Positions 23,083 to 34,463 of a stretch of 64,000 nucleotides of DNA are shown piece by piece (the stretch's first letter is position 1; every line of letters starts with the position of its first letter). Made by a program: the position numbers and the translations under genes. The stretch is from Haematococcus lacustris (taxonomy: Eukaryota > Chlorophyta > Chlorophyceae > Chlamydomonadales > Haematococcaceae), in the NCBI GenBank assembly GCA_030144725.1, contig JASKMD010000017.1, forward strand, positions 8,322,200 to 8,386,199, in the 5' to 3' direction. Under the pieces are notes generated by a model, which worked only from the letters and a program-made list of their open reading frames with translations, was not told the DNA's origin and made no database searches.

Positions 23083-24852
23083 CAGGGGAGGGGAGGGGAG
23101 GGGAGGGGAGGGGAGGGGAGGGGAGGGGAGGGGAGGGGAGGGGAGGGGAGGGAGGGGAGGGGAGGGGAGGGGAGGGGAGGGAGGGGAGGGGGAGGGGAGG
23201 GGAGGGGAGGGGAGGGGAGGGGAGGGGAGGGGAGGGGAGGGGAGGGGAGGGGAGGGGAGGGGAGGGGAGGGGAGGGGAGGGGAGGGGAGGGGAGGGGAGG
23301 GGAGGGGAGGGGAGGGGAGGGGAGGGGAGGGGAGGGGGAGGGGAGGGGAGGGAGGGGAGGGGAGGGAGGGGAGGGGAGGGGAGGGGAGGGGAGGGGAGGG
23401 GAGGGGAGGGGAGGGGAGGGGAGGGGAGGGGAGGGAGGGGAGGGGGAGGGGAGGGGAGGGGAGGGGAGGGGAGGGGAGGGGGGAGGGGAGGGGAGGGGAG
23501 GGGAGGGGAGGGGAGGGGAGGGGAGGGGAGGGGAGGGGAGGGGAGGGGAGGGGAGGGAGGGGAGGGGAGGGGAGGGGAGGGGAGGGGAGGGGAGGGGGAG
23601 GGGAGGGGAGGGGAGGGGAGGGGAGGGGAGGGGAGGGGAGGGGAGGGGAGGGGAGGGGAGGGGAGGGGAGGGGAGGGGAGGGGAGGGGAGGGAGGGGAGG
23701 GAGGGGAGGGGAGGGGGAGGGGAGGGAGGGGAGGGGAGGGGAGGGAGGGGAGGGGAGGGGAGGGGAGGGGAGGGAGGGGAGGGGAGGGGAGGGGAGGGGA
23801 GGGGAGGGGAGGGGGAGGGAGGGGAGGGGAGGGGAGGGGAGGGGAGGGAGGGAGGGGAGGGGAGGGGAGGGGAGGGGAGGGGAGGGGAGGGGAGGGGAGG
23901 GGAGGGGAGGGGAGGGGAGGGGAGGGGAGGGGAGGGGAGGGGAGGGGAGGGGAGGGGAGGGAGGGGAGGGGAGGGGAGGGGAGGGAGGGGAGGGGAGGGA
24001 GGGGAGGAGGGGAGGGGAGGGGAGGGGAGGGGAGGGGAGGGAGGGGGTGGGAGGGGAGGGGAGGGGAGGGGAGGGGAGGGGAGGGGAGGGAGGGAGGGGA
24101 GGGGAGGGGAGGGAGGGGAGGGGAGGGGAGGGGAGGGGAGGGGAGGGGAGGGGAGGGGAGGGAGGGGAGGGGAGGGGAGGGGAGGGGGGAGGGTGGGGAG
24201 GGGAGGGGAGGGAGGGGAGGGGAGGGGAGGGGAGGGAGGGAGGGGGGGGAGGGGAGGGGAGGGGAGGGGAGGGGAGGGAGGGGAGGGGAGGGGAGGGGAG
24301 GGGAGGGGGGGGAGGGGAGGGGTGGGGGAGGGGAGGGGAGGGGAGGGGAGGGGAGGGGAGGGGAGGGAGGGGTGGGGTGGGGGAGGGGAGGGGAGGGGAG
24401 GGGAGGGGGGAGGGGAGGGGAGGGGGAGGGGAGGGGAGGGGAGGGGAGGGGAGGGGAGGGGAGGGGAGGGGAGGGGGGGGAGGGGAGGGGAGGGAGGGGA
24501 GGGGAGGGGAGGGGAGGGGAGGGAGGGGTGGGAGGGGAGGGGAGGGGGGAGGGAGGGGAGGGGAGGGAGGGGAGGGGAGGGGGAGGGGGGGAGGGGAGGG
24601 GAGGGGAGGGGAGGGAGGGGAGGGGGGGAGGGGAGGGGAGGGTGGGGGAGGGAGGGGAGGGGAGGGGAGGGGAGGGGAGGGGAGGGAGGGGAGGGGAGGG
24701 GAGGGGAGGGGAGGGGAGGGAGGGGAGGGGAGGGGGGGGTGGGGAGGGGAGGGGAGGGGAGGGGAGGGGAGGGGTGGGGAGGGGAGGGGGAGGGGAGGGG
24801 AGGGGAGGGGAGGGGAGGGGAGGGGGGGAGGGAGGGGAGGGGAGGGGAGGGG
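23083..24852. repeat. (GGGGA)n array, 1.77 kb
   Basis: An almost pure homopurine plus strand of GGGGA units with occasional 4- or 6-base units. Long open frames on both strands (Gly-Glu-Arg or Pro-Ser-Leu polymers) are artefacts. Confidence 0.97.
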
Positions 24853-26080
24853 GCCTGTTGCTCCTTGCTGCCGCTCTGGCTGCTGAGCTGACCATCACAC
24901 CTGCAGCAAACAAGGGGCGTGCTAGGATGAGGAGGAGGCCACTGATGAGGAGGAGGCCACTGATGGGGAGGGTTATGCTGGGTACAAGGGGTCACTTGTA
25001 CGGGGTGGGCAGTGTGGTAGGGAGGAGGGAGGAGGGAAGAGGGAGGAGGGAAGAGCGAGGAGGGAGGAGGGTACGCTTTAACTCTTGTCCGCCGCCCTGG
25101 CTGCCGCTACTTGTTGCCGTTGTGGTTGCTGCTTCTGGCTGATGGAAGGTGCCACTGCGCCTTGGCACCGAACCTGCTCAAGCAACACATGGCACATGAC
25201 ACATGCCACGCTCCAACCTCGCGGTCGCACCTCAGAATCGCATCTATGCATCGCACCTTTGCAAGCAACCTTTGTGCCGTTCGCCCTCAACTCTGTGCTT
25301 GATCACAAATACCCTATTCCTTTCGCTGATCGCTAATGGCTGCGAGACCGAGCTGCATGCTGGCCTCTTGGCTGATGACTGATGGCTGCGAAGGCTAGCT
25401 GGCCCGCATTTCATGGCCGGCTGTGAGGCTGCGCATTTGGGCGCTGTTGATGTCGCTGCTGCTGAGTTTGGGATGGATGTGTCGCGTGTTGCGTGTTGCT
25501 GCATTACTGCGGGCTTTGCGAGGTCGACATGGTTTCCTCTCATGGCGCCTCGCGACCTCATGGCACACCAACGGCATGCTTGGTGGCAGCTAGCGCAGAT
25601 CCCAATACCAAGCCCGTCAGTTTTCGCGCTCTTGCATGCAAAACACATGCAGAAAGCGGGGTTGGCGAATCCCTGCACAGCGTCTTTGAATCACTTAGGG
25701 AGAAATCAACACAAGGAACGAAACCCTGCACAAGGTCGGCGAAAACCTGCACGAGGTCAGGGTTGACTTAGAAAAAGTCCATGCTTTGATCGAAACCCTG
25801 CACTAGGTTAGCAACTTGACTTTGCACATGCTACCTACTAGGTTGTGCTTCTATTCTGATGCCTGACAACTCCTCATACTCAGAAATTTTAAAAAGTCAC
25901 TTCAGTAAGTAAGCACCCATCTCCCTTAGCCAAATTCGGGGTGAGGGCCAGGCTGATGGGTCCAGCAGCTCCGCAATGACACAGAATTTCACTTTGTGCC
26001 CAAGAGAGTCTTCTCCTCCACTAGGTCACAGCAGCCTACATGCCAAGTCTCAGACATCAACTCGCAAGTTTGCCGAGCCA
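24853..26080. other. Unassigned region with a coiled-coil-like frame near 25680-25803
   Basis: No confident gene. Around 25718-25803 a plus frame reads like heptads (ENLHEVRVDLEKVHALIETL) and ends in TAG. A similar GESLHSVFESL stretch sits just upstream in another frame. It could be a frameshifted retroelement gag remnant. 25815-26090 is a diverged direct copy of 32450-32725. Confidence 0.3.
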
Positions 26081-26082
26081 GC

Positions 26083-26845
26083 CAGCCCCTGTGGTACCAG
26101 GACCCTGTGGTGAGGTGCCAGAACCCTGTGGTGTGGTGCCAGGACCCTGTGGTGAGGGGACCAGGACCCTGTGGTGCCAGGACCCTGTGGTGAGGGGCCA
26201 GGACCCTGTAGGTGTGCAGCAGGACACCTGTGGTGCGGTGCCAGGACCCCTGTGGTAACAGGACCTTGTGGTGTGGTGCCTGAACCCTGTGGGCCAGGAC
26301 CCTGTGGTGTGGTGCCAGGACCCTGTGTGCTAGGACCCTGTGGTGAGGAGCCAGGACCCTGTGGTGAGGAGCCAGAACCCTGTGGTGCCAGGACCCTGTG
26401 GTGTGGTGCCAGGACCTTGTGTGCCAGGACCCTGTGGTGAGGTGCCAGGACCCTGTGGTTCCCAGGACCCTGTGGTGAGGTGCCAGGACCCTGTGTGCCA
26501 GGACCCTGTAGGTGTGCAGCAGGACCCTGTGGTGAGGTGCCAGGACCCGGTGGTGCCAGGACCCTGTGGGCCAGGACCCTGTAGGTGTGCAGCAGGACCC
26601 TGTGGTGTGGTGCCAGGACCCTGTGGTGCCAGAACCCTGTGGTGTGGTGCCAGGACCCTGTGGGCCAGAACCCTGTGGTCAGGTGCCAGGACCCTGTAGG
26701 TGTGCAGCAGGACCCTGTGGTGAGGTACCAGGACCCTGTGGTGCCAGAACCCTGTGGTGTGGTGCCAGGACCCTGTGAGCCAGAACCCTGTGGTGTGGTG
26801 CCAGGACCCTGTGTGGAAAGGCACTCATCGTAGGACCCTGTACAG
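26083..26845. repeat. Satellite B2: 21-bp CAGGACCCTGTGG repeat
   Basis: About 35 units of roughly 21 bp, CCAGGACCCTGTGGTG plus spacer. The array ends with a full palindrome GGACCCTGTACAGGGTCC near 26833. Confidence 0.95.
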
Positions 26846-26869
26846 GGTCCAGGCACACATGGTCAAAAG

Positions 26870-27143
26870 TGTAACGTGCAGTGCACGTTGTTAGCCGAGA
26901 GACCGTCTTGCGTGTTGCGAGGAAAACTGCCATGGAGAAGTTTACAGGAAAACCTCGTGAGAGGGCTAGGGCTTAGAACGGGGCCCCCTGGAATCGAACC
27001 AGTTATCCTCACAGCTTGCGCTGCTAGGCTTTAACCTGCCCTACTCACTCGGTAAAAGTAATGCGCCCACCTGCGCCCGCCATAGGCAGTACACAGGTGT
27101 CGCGGGCAAAGGGGAACGGTGTCGCTCAAGGCTCGCCGTTACA
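26870..27143 (-). repeat. 3' LTR of retrotransposon 1
   Basis: 274 bp, TG...CA ends, identical by eye to 31981-32254. On the minus strand it contains GGTTCGATTCC (26990-27000), a perfect match to the Pol III B-box consensus. Confidence 0.92.
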
Positions 27144-27464
27144 TTCACCCCCCCCAGAAGAGGTCCGTTCCGCCCAAGGAGATCCAAGGACTCGCAGTCA
27201 ATACTGCTTATTGGGGCTAGTGTGAACCATGATTGGTTAACACACATGATAGCCAGGAGCATGATAGCTCAGGTGCAAGAATGCAACCATCCAGCCACAA
27301 GGCTGCTCACACACACAGCACAACCCATAGCACACCACAGCACCGTAGCAGGAACACTAATCAGGCTGGGTCTTCACTTGAGACAGTGGATGGCATTGTA
27401 CTCAGCCAGAAGCTTGTCACAGCCAGTCAGGTTGGCTCGTGGCTCCCAGGTATTGAAGGAGGCA

Positions 27465-28148
27465 TCATAGCCTTCCCACTGCACCAGGTACTCTCCAGCC
27501 TTTCCTGCACGGACGTATCTCAAACTCCACGTCTTTCAGACCAGTGTCAGCATGACGCTTGTACCTGGCCTCAGCATCAGCCATGTGCCGCCTTGCATGG
27601 GCAACACATTCTTTCCACCAAGTGGCAAAGGCATGGGCAGAGGGACAGCGGCCGCCATCAGGCAGGTCACGCAGCCCAGGAGTGACAGGGCTCTGGCCTG
27701 TGTTGAGGAAGAAGGGCGTGGAGTGTATAGACTCCTGCCATGAGTTGTTTACGGCAAACTCAGCCAAGGCAAGGTGATCAGGCCAATCAGCCTGAGTGGG
27801 AGAGATGTAATGACGAAGCATTTCCTCAAGTACACGATTGTACCTCTCAGTCTGGCCATCACTCTGTGGCCTGTAGGCAGTAGACATATTAGTCTTCATA
27901 CCCAGCAGCTTTTTAACAGCATGCCAGAACTTATTATTAAAGTGTGCACCACGATCGGTGAGTACTTCAGCCGGAAGGCCGTGTAACTTGAATAGATTGT
28001 TGATGAACAGCCGGGCGAAGGCCATGGCAGTCATGGACTCCTTGCAGGGCACAAAATGCACCATTTTGCTCAGGCGGTCAACAATGACACAGATGGCATC
28101 ATAGCCATGGGTCCCAGTAGGCAGCTTGGTCACAAGGTCTATAGACAC
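27465..28148 (-). pseudogene. Ty3 integrase catalytic core (retrotransposon 1)
   Basis: It encodes the DDE integrase core. SIDLVTKLPTG and VIVDRLSKMVHF surround the first Asp, LTDRGAHFNNKFW the second, and AYRPQSDGQTERYNRVLEE holds the catalytic Glu region. It is separated from the upstream zinc-binding part by a single in-frame TAG at 28161-28163. The C-terminal tail is short and no chromodomain is recognised. It acted as part of a Pol polyprotein that inserted the cDNA into the genome. Confidence 0.9.
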
Positions 28149-28160
28149 ATGCTCCCACCG

Positions 28161-28868
28161 CTACCCTGGGACAGTCAGGGGTCTCAACAGACCACCTGGC
28201 TTAGAGTTGGAGGACTTATCGCGTTGACACGCATCACATGTCCCAACATAGTCCCTTACATTAGCACGCACAGTGTTCCACCAGAATACACGTGTGACAC
28301 GCTCGAGGGTTTTGGTCATTCCCACATGGCCAGCATAGGCAGCATCATGCATCTCGTGCAGAATGTGCTCACGCAGTTCAGGCACATTGGGGACCACCAC
28401 TAAGTCCTTACCAGAGATCCGCCAGAGACCGTCGGTGTCCTGGTACATTCCAGAATGATCAGCTTCAGCAGTAAACGCAGGGTCCTGCTGGTATCCTAGG
28501 TTCAGTTGATCAGAAAGTCCCATAGGAGCAGCTGGAGCCGCAGGATACTGCGCTGTCTCATCCTGTGTAACAGGGGTCTCAGACCCTATCGGGTCCAACA
28601 TGGCTTCAACACACGTGGTATCTTTCTCAAATTGTGACAGAGCAAGGGGGGATTTCGCACTGATGGCAGCCGGGGCAGCGGCACGAAGGCCAGCCTCACG
28701 AGCTCCCCCCCCCTCCAAAGAAAGCTTGGCCTGCCTCCTGGTGGTGACAGCACACACCGAGACACTTTCTGGAGAATCGTGCACAATCCGGGACAAAGGG
28801 TCTGCAGGGTTCACAGTGCCGGCAATATGCACGAGCCTGTATGAGAACCTGCTCATAAACTCTACCAC
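28161..28868 (-). pseudogene. RNase H end and integrase zinc finger (retrotransposon 1)
   Basis: It begins in the end of RNase H (MSRFSYRLVHIAGTVNPADP), passes a linker, and reaches the HHCC zinc finger of integrase (H-x-H in HEMHDAAYAGHVG, then CDACQ). The frame ends at a premature TAG exactly where the integrase core continues in the same frame, so one base change split Pol. Confidence 0.88.
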
Positions 28869-28880
28869 CTGGCCCGGCGC

Positions 28881-30176
28881 CTAGATAGCACTGTCTGGGT
28901 AGGCAAGGCAACCAAAGGCTGGTGATCGGTGAATAGAGTGAATAGCACGCTTCAAGTAGCAGCGCCATTCTTTGCATGCTGTGACTAAGGAGAGGAACTC
29001 CTGTTCACCAGTTGTGTAGTTGATCTCAGCAGGTGACAGCTTGCGGCTGGGTAGTCTCAGCATGGGAACTGCAGCGATGGCAGCTTTGAGAGCATTGAAT
29101 GCTGTCAAAGGTACCTCAGGCCTGTCATGCCATGGAAAGGACAGACCGCCTTTACCACAAAGATTTGTGAGAGGTGCAGCAATATTGCTGAAATTACAGA
29201 CAAACTTGCGCACATAATTAGCAGTGCCAAGGAATGACTGTAATCTCTGGAGGGACTGGGGAATAGGCCAGTTAGCAATTGTTGAGACCTTATCAGGGTC
29301 TACAGCAATGCCTCCAGCAGTGACCAGATGGCCTAAGAATTTAAGTGTATAATGCATAAACTCACATTTAGATAGTTTAGCATACAACTTATTCTTACGC
29401 AGCAGTTCAAATACTTGCTTGAGGTGCAGCAGGTGATCCTGAACTGACCTAGACATGACAAGGATGTCATCCAGATACACCAAGGCACACTTACCCAGCA
29501 CAGTAGCAAAGGCGTCATTCATGACCCGTTGAAATGTAGCTGGAGCGTTGGTCAGTCCAAAGCATAACACCCTGAACTGAAAGTGACCTTCAGGTGTGCG
29601 GAAGGCCGTTTTAGGCACATCCTCAGGAGTGATCCTGATCTGGTGGTAACCAGCCTGCAGGTCTAGGGAAGAGAAGACTTTGCAGCCAGACAGCTTGTCA
29701 AACAAGTCATCAATGTGAGGCAGTGGATACTGGTCACGCAATGTGATCTTGTTGAGCTGTCTGTAGTCTATACACATTCTCAATTCACCTGACTTCTTCT
29801 GACCAAACAGGACAGGAGCTGCATAAGGAGAAGAGCTTGGCTCAATCATACCTTTAGCAAGGAAGTCCTGTATCTGTTGCTTCAGCTCGTCATGCTCAGG
29901 CTTGTTTAGCCTGTACATGGGAGTGGCTGGAGGGCGGTTACCAGGCTCCAGGGGTATAGTATGACCCACTGGGCGGTCTGGTGGCAAGCCAGTGAGAGGT
30001 GTGAACACATCACTGTATTCTGCCAGAAGAGCATCCAACTGAGCTTTGATAGCATCACGGAGACCATGAGGGGTTACCTCAGGTTGAGGTATGGCAGAGC
30101 CATCAGGGCTGCTAACAGCCACAACGGCACGACCGCCTTTTCTCAACCACCTTGCTGCTACCTTGGCAGTAGCCAT
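28881..30176 (-). pseudogene. Ty3 reverse transcriptase with damaged RNase H (retrotransposon 1)
   Basis: About 431 residues. The RT blocks run RMCIDYRQLNKIT, SSLDLQAGYHQI, CFGLTNAPATFQRVMN, then LVYLDDILVM (YLDD at about 29467-29478) and FLGHLVTAGGI. RNase H follows but lacks the stretch with its first catalytic Asp, since RLPSRKLSPAE joins directly. Near the end the frame shifts; LFTDHQPL is found in another frame at about 28920. The start lies just after where protease would be, and nothing gag-like precedes it. Confidence 0.9.
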
Positions 30177-30179
30177 TGG

Positions 30180-31980
30180 TACAGTATATCAAGGCGGCTG
30201 CATGGTGTTGCTCCTGTGACATGCTTGGCGTGTTGGGCCAAAGCAAAGTTCATGACAAGATAATATTGTCTGCAAAAACCACGCGTGCTCAATGGCATAG
30301 CGGTGCACAACTACGTTGTCAACCACAAGCATAGTAGCAAGTGTGTACGACATGACACCATGTGCATGCACATACCATGAAGGCATGTCATGATCACTAA
30401 TACATACATATGATCAAGTGATGCGTGTACATGTGTTTGGATGTCTTACCCATAAGGGCTGGACACATGACCATACATGAAATGGATTTAGGACGTAGCC
30501 TACAAGCTTGTTTACAGCACAAGAGCTCTATCTGAGGTTATCAGAGCAGCTCTGAGTGCATGATAAACATCAAAGTGTCATGGTGACACAATGCTGAGAT
30601 ACGCTTTAATTGCGAATGGCAAAGTATGCCAAACGTTTGCATGGTAGACCATATGATCAGAGCAAACTCATGCATGACAAGATATCCTTGTATGCGAGGA
30701 GTGCGTCAAGGCGCAACACATGGGTCACATGAAATGGTCGAAGGTGACACTAAGTTCAGGGTGACAAGGACCATATCCTGATCAGCAGGGTGGGGCATGG
30801 CCACCATCGCATGGACCTGAGCCTACAAGGCTGTCATGCAACCCACCAGGGCACAATGGCTCACAATAAGGTTCCCTTGAACCGTGCTTCATGACCAGCA
30901 GAGTGCCACAGTAACAAGACGACAACGTCGAGTAACACATTGCCTTGATAAGCAAGTATGCATGGTGCAAGCAGATGCTTATGGCAGAAAATGACACTAG
31001 GTGCCACGCCGCACCATGATTAGGGCTGTCCATGTGTAGAACTGCCATAGACGTTGCCATAGGCTGCCATAGAGGTTGCACCATTGGTAATAGGCGTTGC
31101 CATAGGCTGCCATAAAGGTTGCACCATTGGTAATAGGCGTTGCCATAGGCTGCCATAAAGGTTGCACCATTGGTAATAGGCGTTGCCATAGGCTGCCATA
31201 AAGGATTTCATAGAGATCATTAAGGACCTGTAAGAACACCTGAACTCGGGGCAGCCACATTAGCATGGTAAGTAGAAGGCAAAGGTCAGATATGTACCAT
31301 AGCCATCACCAAGGCCATCAGCAAGCCTAAGGGCTTGAGGCTGTCAGCAGCATGTACTAAGCATAGCACAGCTGTAGCATGGCTGGCAGCGATGGCCAAG
31401 CATATGCAAACCTGACACATTCAGGGCTGGCAAAGGACTAGTTGTACGCACATTGATGTTGTGCACAACAAACACAGATGCGTACAACATGCATAGCACG
31501 CTGGCAGCGTACCACCAAGGTAGCTATCTTGTCCATCTGCTTAAATCCACGTTTACAACGTATTGTCCTTTGTTCGGTCTGAGCCAGAAGCTTAGACGCA
31601 ACCTGCGGCCGCTGAAAAAGACAGGCCAGAAGGTCTAGAGGAGGTGCGACAAGCGCTACAAGTTAGCCTGCCAGAGTGCAATGAAATGCAACAAGGCGCA
31701 ACACTGGACCTGCCACAGGAACCTCATTTCGCGAGAGTAGCCTTTGGGAGTAGCCATCGTAGGGCGATATGTGGCAACTACGGACAAATCCGTAAAGGGC
31801 AACCAGCTTGTCAGAAACAGGAACGACCACCTGGCCCCGATAATGGTGGGTAGCGTTGGTTGTTCGCCTCCACTGTCAGCGTTCTCCAAAGCCGAAGCTC
31901 CACTAGCGTGAAAGCCAGAAGTCAGCCGAAGGCTGGAGGCATGATGCCCTCGCAAACGCAAGTCTGGTCGGAAACCACTC
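30180..31980. other. Non-coding leader of retrotransposon 1
   Basis: This is the gag/protease position but I find no gag-like frame. It has tandem 43-bp units at about 31045-31205 and otherwise unremarkable sequence with many TGCATG words. Confidence 0.6.
31045..31205. repeat. 43-bp tandem repeat, about 3.5 copies
   Basis: Units contain CACCATTGGTAATAGGCG and TTGCCATAGGCTGCCATAAA. Confidence 0.9.
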
Positions 31981-32254
31981 TGTAACGTGCAGTGCACGTT
32001 GTTAGCCGAGAGACCGTCTTGCGTGTTGCGAGGAAAACTGCCATGGAGAAGTTTACAGGAAAACCTCGTGAGAGGGCTAGGGCTTAGAACGGGGCCCCCT
32101 GGAATCGAACCAGTTATCCTCACAGCTTGCGCTGCTAGGCTTTAACCTGCCCTACTCACTCGGTAAAAGTAATGCGCCCACCTGCGCCCGCCATAGGCAG
32201 TACACAGGTGTCGCGGGCAAAGGGGAACGGTGTCGCTCAAGGCTCGCCGTTACA
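31981..32254 (-). repeat. 5' LTR of retrotransposon 1
   Basis: 274 bp, reads identical to 26870-27143, with the same B-box-like word at 32101-32111. Confidence 0.92.
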
Positions 32255-32942
32255 AAAAGCATCCAAACGGGGTCAACAGGACCAACAACCGGGTATGTAG
32301 GGATCCTAACAGGGTTCTATGACATAGGGATGCAAAGCATGATTATAATATCAACACTCATAGGGTACACAGGACCCTGTACAGGGTCCTACGACCATGG
32401 TGACGTTAGGACCCGGTGCAGGGTCCTATGACACGGGCCATAGCTCATCACTGGCTTGGACGTTTTGCATGCCACCTACTAGGTTGGGCAGCTGTAACCA
32501 CCCTTTACAACCTCTCATATTCAGATTTCATGAAAAGTCACTTTGGTCACACGGTGCCAACTCCCTTAGCCAAAATCAGGGTCTCAGCCCCATACCTGGC
32601 CCAGCAACTCGACACCGAGTGAGAATTACACTTTGGCCCAAGAGAGTCTTGTCATCCCCTAGGTCACAGCAGCCCTCATACCAAGTCTCAGACCTCAACT
32701 CTCAGGTTTTTCAAGCCAGCCAGGCCTTAATTTGCACGAGTGAGGGTGGTCCTGGGCAGGGGCAGGGGGGGGGGTCCTGGGCAGGGGCAGGGGGGTTGGG
32801 CGGCACCTGATGGCACCACTGCAGGCCCCGCACATACTTAGCATGTCGCAGGCTCCAGGCTGGGCGCACCAACCGCTGGTTGACTTGGCCTGCTGGGGGT
32901 ACCCAGTCTTCGGGCCTAGGCCGGTCATCTGGCAGGTGCAGC

Positions 32943-33390
32943 TCACATGGCTGGCGGGCATGCACAGACGAGCTGACACGGCTCATTGATGCTGGTGATA
33001 ATTGTGGTGGCGTTGGCGTTCAAGGAGTTGCCATCCCCTGTCAGGTGCACCTCATCCAGCTGCTGGAGCATTGCCACCGGCCAAGCGCTGCTGGGCTGCT
33101 CAAACACAGCCACCTCAGTAGGCAGCAGCTTGATGCCGCTGTGGTGGGGACCACGCAACAGATGCTTAAGCACCCTGGCGGTTGTCAGCAGCTCCATGGC
33201 ATCTTTGATCTGTGCCAGCAGCTTGGGGTCCAAGATGTTGAGCTGCACTGGGGGGGGCAGCTGTGCTGGGGCGGCTGCAGAGCGAGGGGAGCTGCGTGTG
33301 GCAAGGCGGGGGTGAGTATAGGGAGGGCAGGCAGGGTCAGGAGGGGGAGGGGGGCCAGGGGCTGGACCTGCTGCTGGAAAGCCTGAAGTG
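32943..33390 (-). pseudogene. Repeated unknown ORF (family R), copy 1, C-terminal part
   Basis: The minus strand encodes LDPKLLAQIKDAMELLTTARV and later LLPTEVAVFEQPSSAWPVAM and LDEVHLTGDGNSLNANA. It matches the copy at 55970-56200 closely, with similar Gln/Pro-rich sequence upstream. The conserved reading frame between diverged copies suggests a real protein. I do not recognise the family. Its N-terminal part continues at 34470-34960 beyond nested insertions. Confidence 0.55.
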
Positions 33391-33643
33391 GGCTGCCCTA
33401 CACTCCTACAATTTAGTCCCTGCGTTTGTCCCTGCGTTCTACCGACCTTGTCCGATCGGGCTGAGAATTTGATAGATGGCAGTTTTCAGAAAATAAAACA
33501 TATTTTTCAAGAAAAATATCTGGAAAAATCCAAAAGCTGTTGCGCTGTGGCCCGCAAACTATCCCTGCACTTATCCCTGCACCTACGCCCCAGGGCCACA
33601 GCGCAGCCGCCTTTGATTTTTTCAAAATATTTTTCCTGAAATA

Positions 33644-34359
33644 CCGTACTATCTCTTTTGATTCGCGAGGCCCCGAAAAATAAAATTAAATACTCTTTCC
33701 CGACCCAAAAAAAAGATTGTTTATTTCTTCCCGATGCAAACAATGCTGCAAAACACAGTTCTGAGGATGTGGGTGTGCTTATAAATATTCTAGGCTGCCA
33801 TACCTTGCATACCATGTCAATCCTCCATGGTTCTAGCACTTCTTGGACATGTCACCATGTCAAGCTACCCGGTCACCCAGTCAAAGCCAGTATGCACGGT
33901 AGTGTCACCGTGCACCAAGTCACCATAAGTGCACCAAGTCACGTGCCTGCTTGCGTGTGGGGGTGGGGGTGGCTTGTGCTGCTGGTGGCTTAGGCTTGTT
34001 CCTAGAGCCCAATGGCCTGCCACGTTTGCGAATGGTTGGACCATCTGCCGTTGCTGCAGCTGGCTTGATTGAAGGCTTGGCTGTTGGCATCGCTCTTGTG
34101 ATGGCAGACCACTGCTGAGCTGCCACCATCAGCTCAACGGCTGTCATCGTGCTGGTCAACCTGGCGTTGCAAATTTTCGGCTGCGTCGTTGGCACTGATG
34201 CCACGGACCACAAAGCGGTCCATCGCATCGATATTTATGCAGGTCAAACAATTGTTTGACCACTTCGCGATTCAGTCAAAAATCACATTGTTTAATCGTT
34301 CGCGATTTCGCGACGCCAAAAAAACGATTCGCGGACGCGAATCAAAAGAGAGAGTACGG
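33644..34359. mobile_element. TA-duplicating TIR element, 716 bp, with AT-hook ORF
   Basis: 24-bp inverted ends start CCGTACT and read toward TTTTGATTCGCG with one mismatch. TA lies on each side (33642-33643 and 34360-34361), as in Tc1/mariner-like elements. It contains a minus-strand frame with an AT-hook. No DDE motif is visible. Confidence 0.7.
33920..34228 (-). CDS. Small ORF with AT-hook motif inside a TIR element
   Basis: 102 residues rich in Ala, Thr and Pro, with the core KRGRPLGSRNKPK. GRP flanked by basic residues is the AT-hook that binds the minor groove of AT-rich DNA. The rest has no recognisable domain. It may be one exon of a transposase or captured host gene, and start and splicing are unknown. 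Confidence 0.4.
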   Translation of the reverse strand: MRWTALWSVASVPTTQPKICNARLTSTMTAVELMVAAQQWSAITRAMPTAKPSIKPAAATADGPTIRKRGRPLGSRNKPKPPAAQATPTPTRKQARDLVHLW

Positions 34360-34463
34360 TATATGTTTTATTTTCTGCAAACTACCATCTAGCAAATTCT
34401 CAGCCCGATCGGACAAGGTCGGTAGAACGCAGGGACAAACGCAGGGACTAAGTTGTAGGAGTG

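Larger units (their letters stand above)
26870..32254 (-). mobile_element. Ty3 LTR retrotransposon 1, 5.4 kb, defective
   Basis: LTRs of 274 bp (26870-27143 and 31981-32254) start TGTAACG, end CGTTACA and read identical. The 5-bp duplication AAAAG lies at 26865-26869 and 32255-32259. Read on the minus strand, a TGGTTTCCGACC primer-binding-like site lies 3 bases past the 5' LTR. A polypurine tract (TGGGGGGGGTGAA) abuts the 3' LTR. RT and integrase are recognisable. Gag, protease and part of RNase H are missing, and frames are broken, so it probably moved with proteins supplied by a relative. Confidence 0.92.
33401..34463. mobile_element. CACTCCTACAA-TIR MITE with a nested insertion
   Basis: The ends CACTCCTACAA and TTGTAGGAGTG and the interior match 20487-20831, but a 716-bp element sits inside it. 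It landed in the family R unit where the intact copy reads CTAGGAAAG (about 55783-55791). The flanks CTA and ATA suggest a 2-3-bp duplication. Confidence 0.75.

Noticed and set aside
22600..25142. Open frames of 600-760 codons on both strands
   Set aside because: They are produced by the (GGGGA)n array, which lacks stop codons in several frames. Not proteins.
26985..27045. Complete tRNA gene in the LTR
   Set aside because: The T-arm/B-box word is present, but I could not fold a full cloverleaf with matching acceptor stem.
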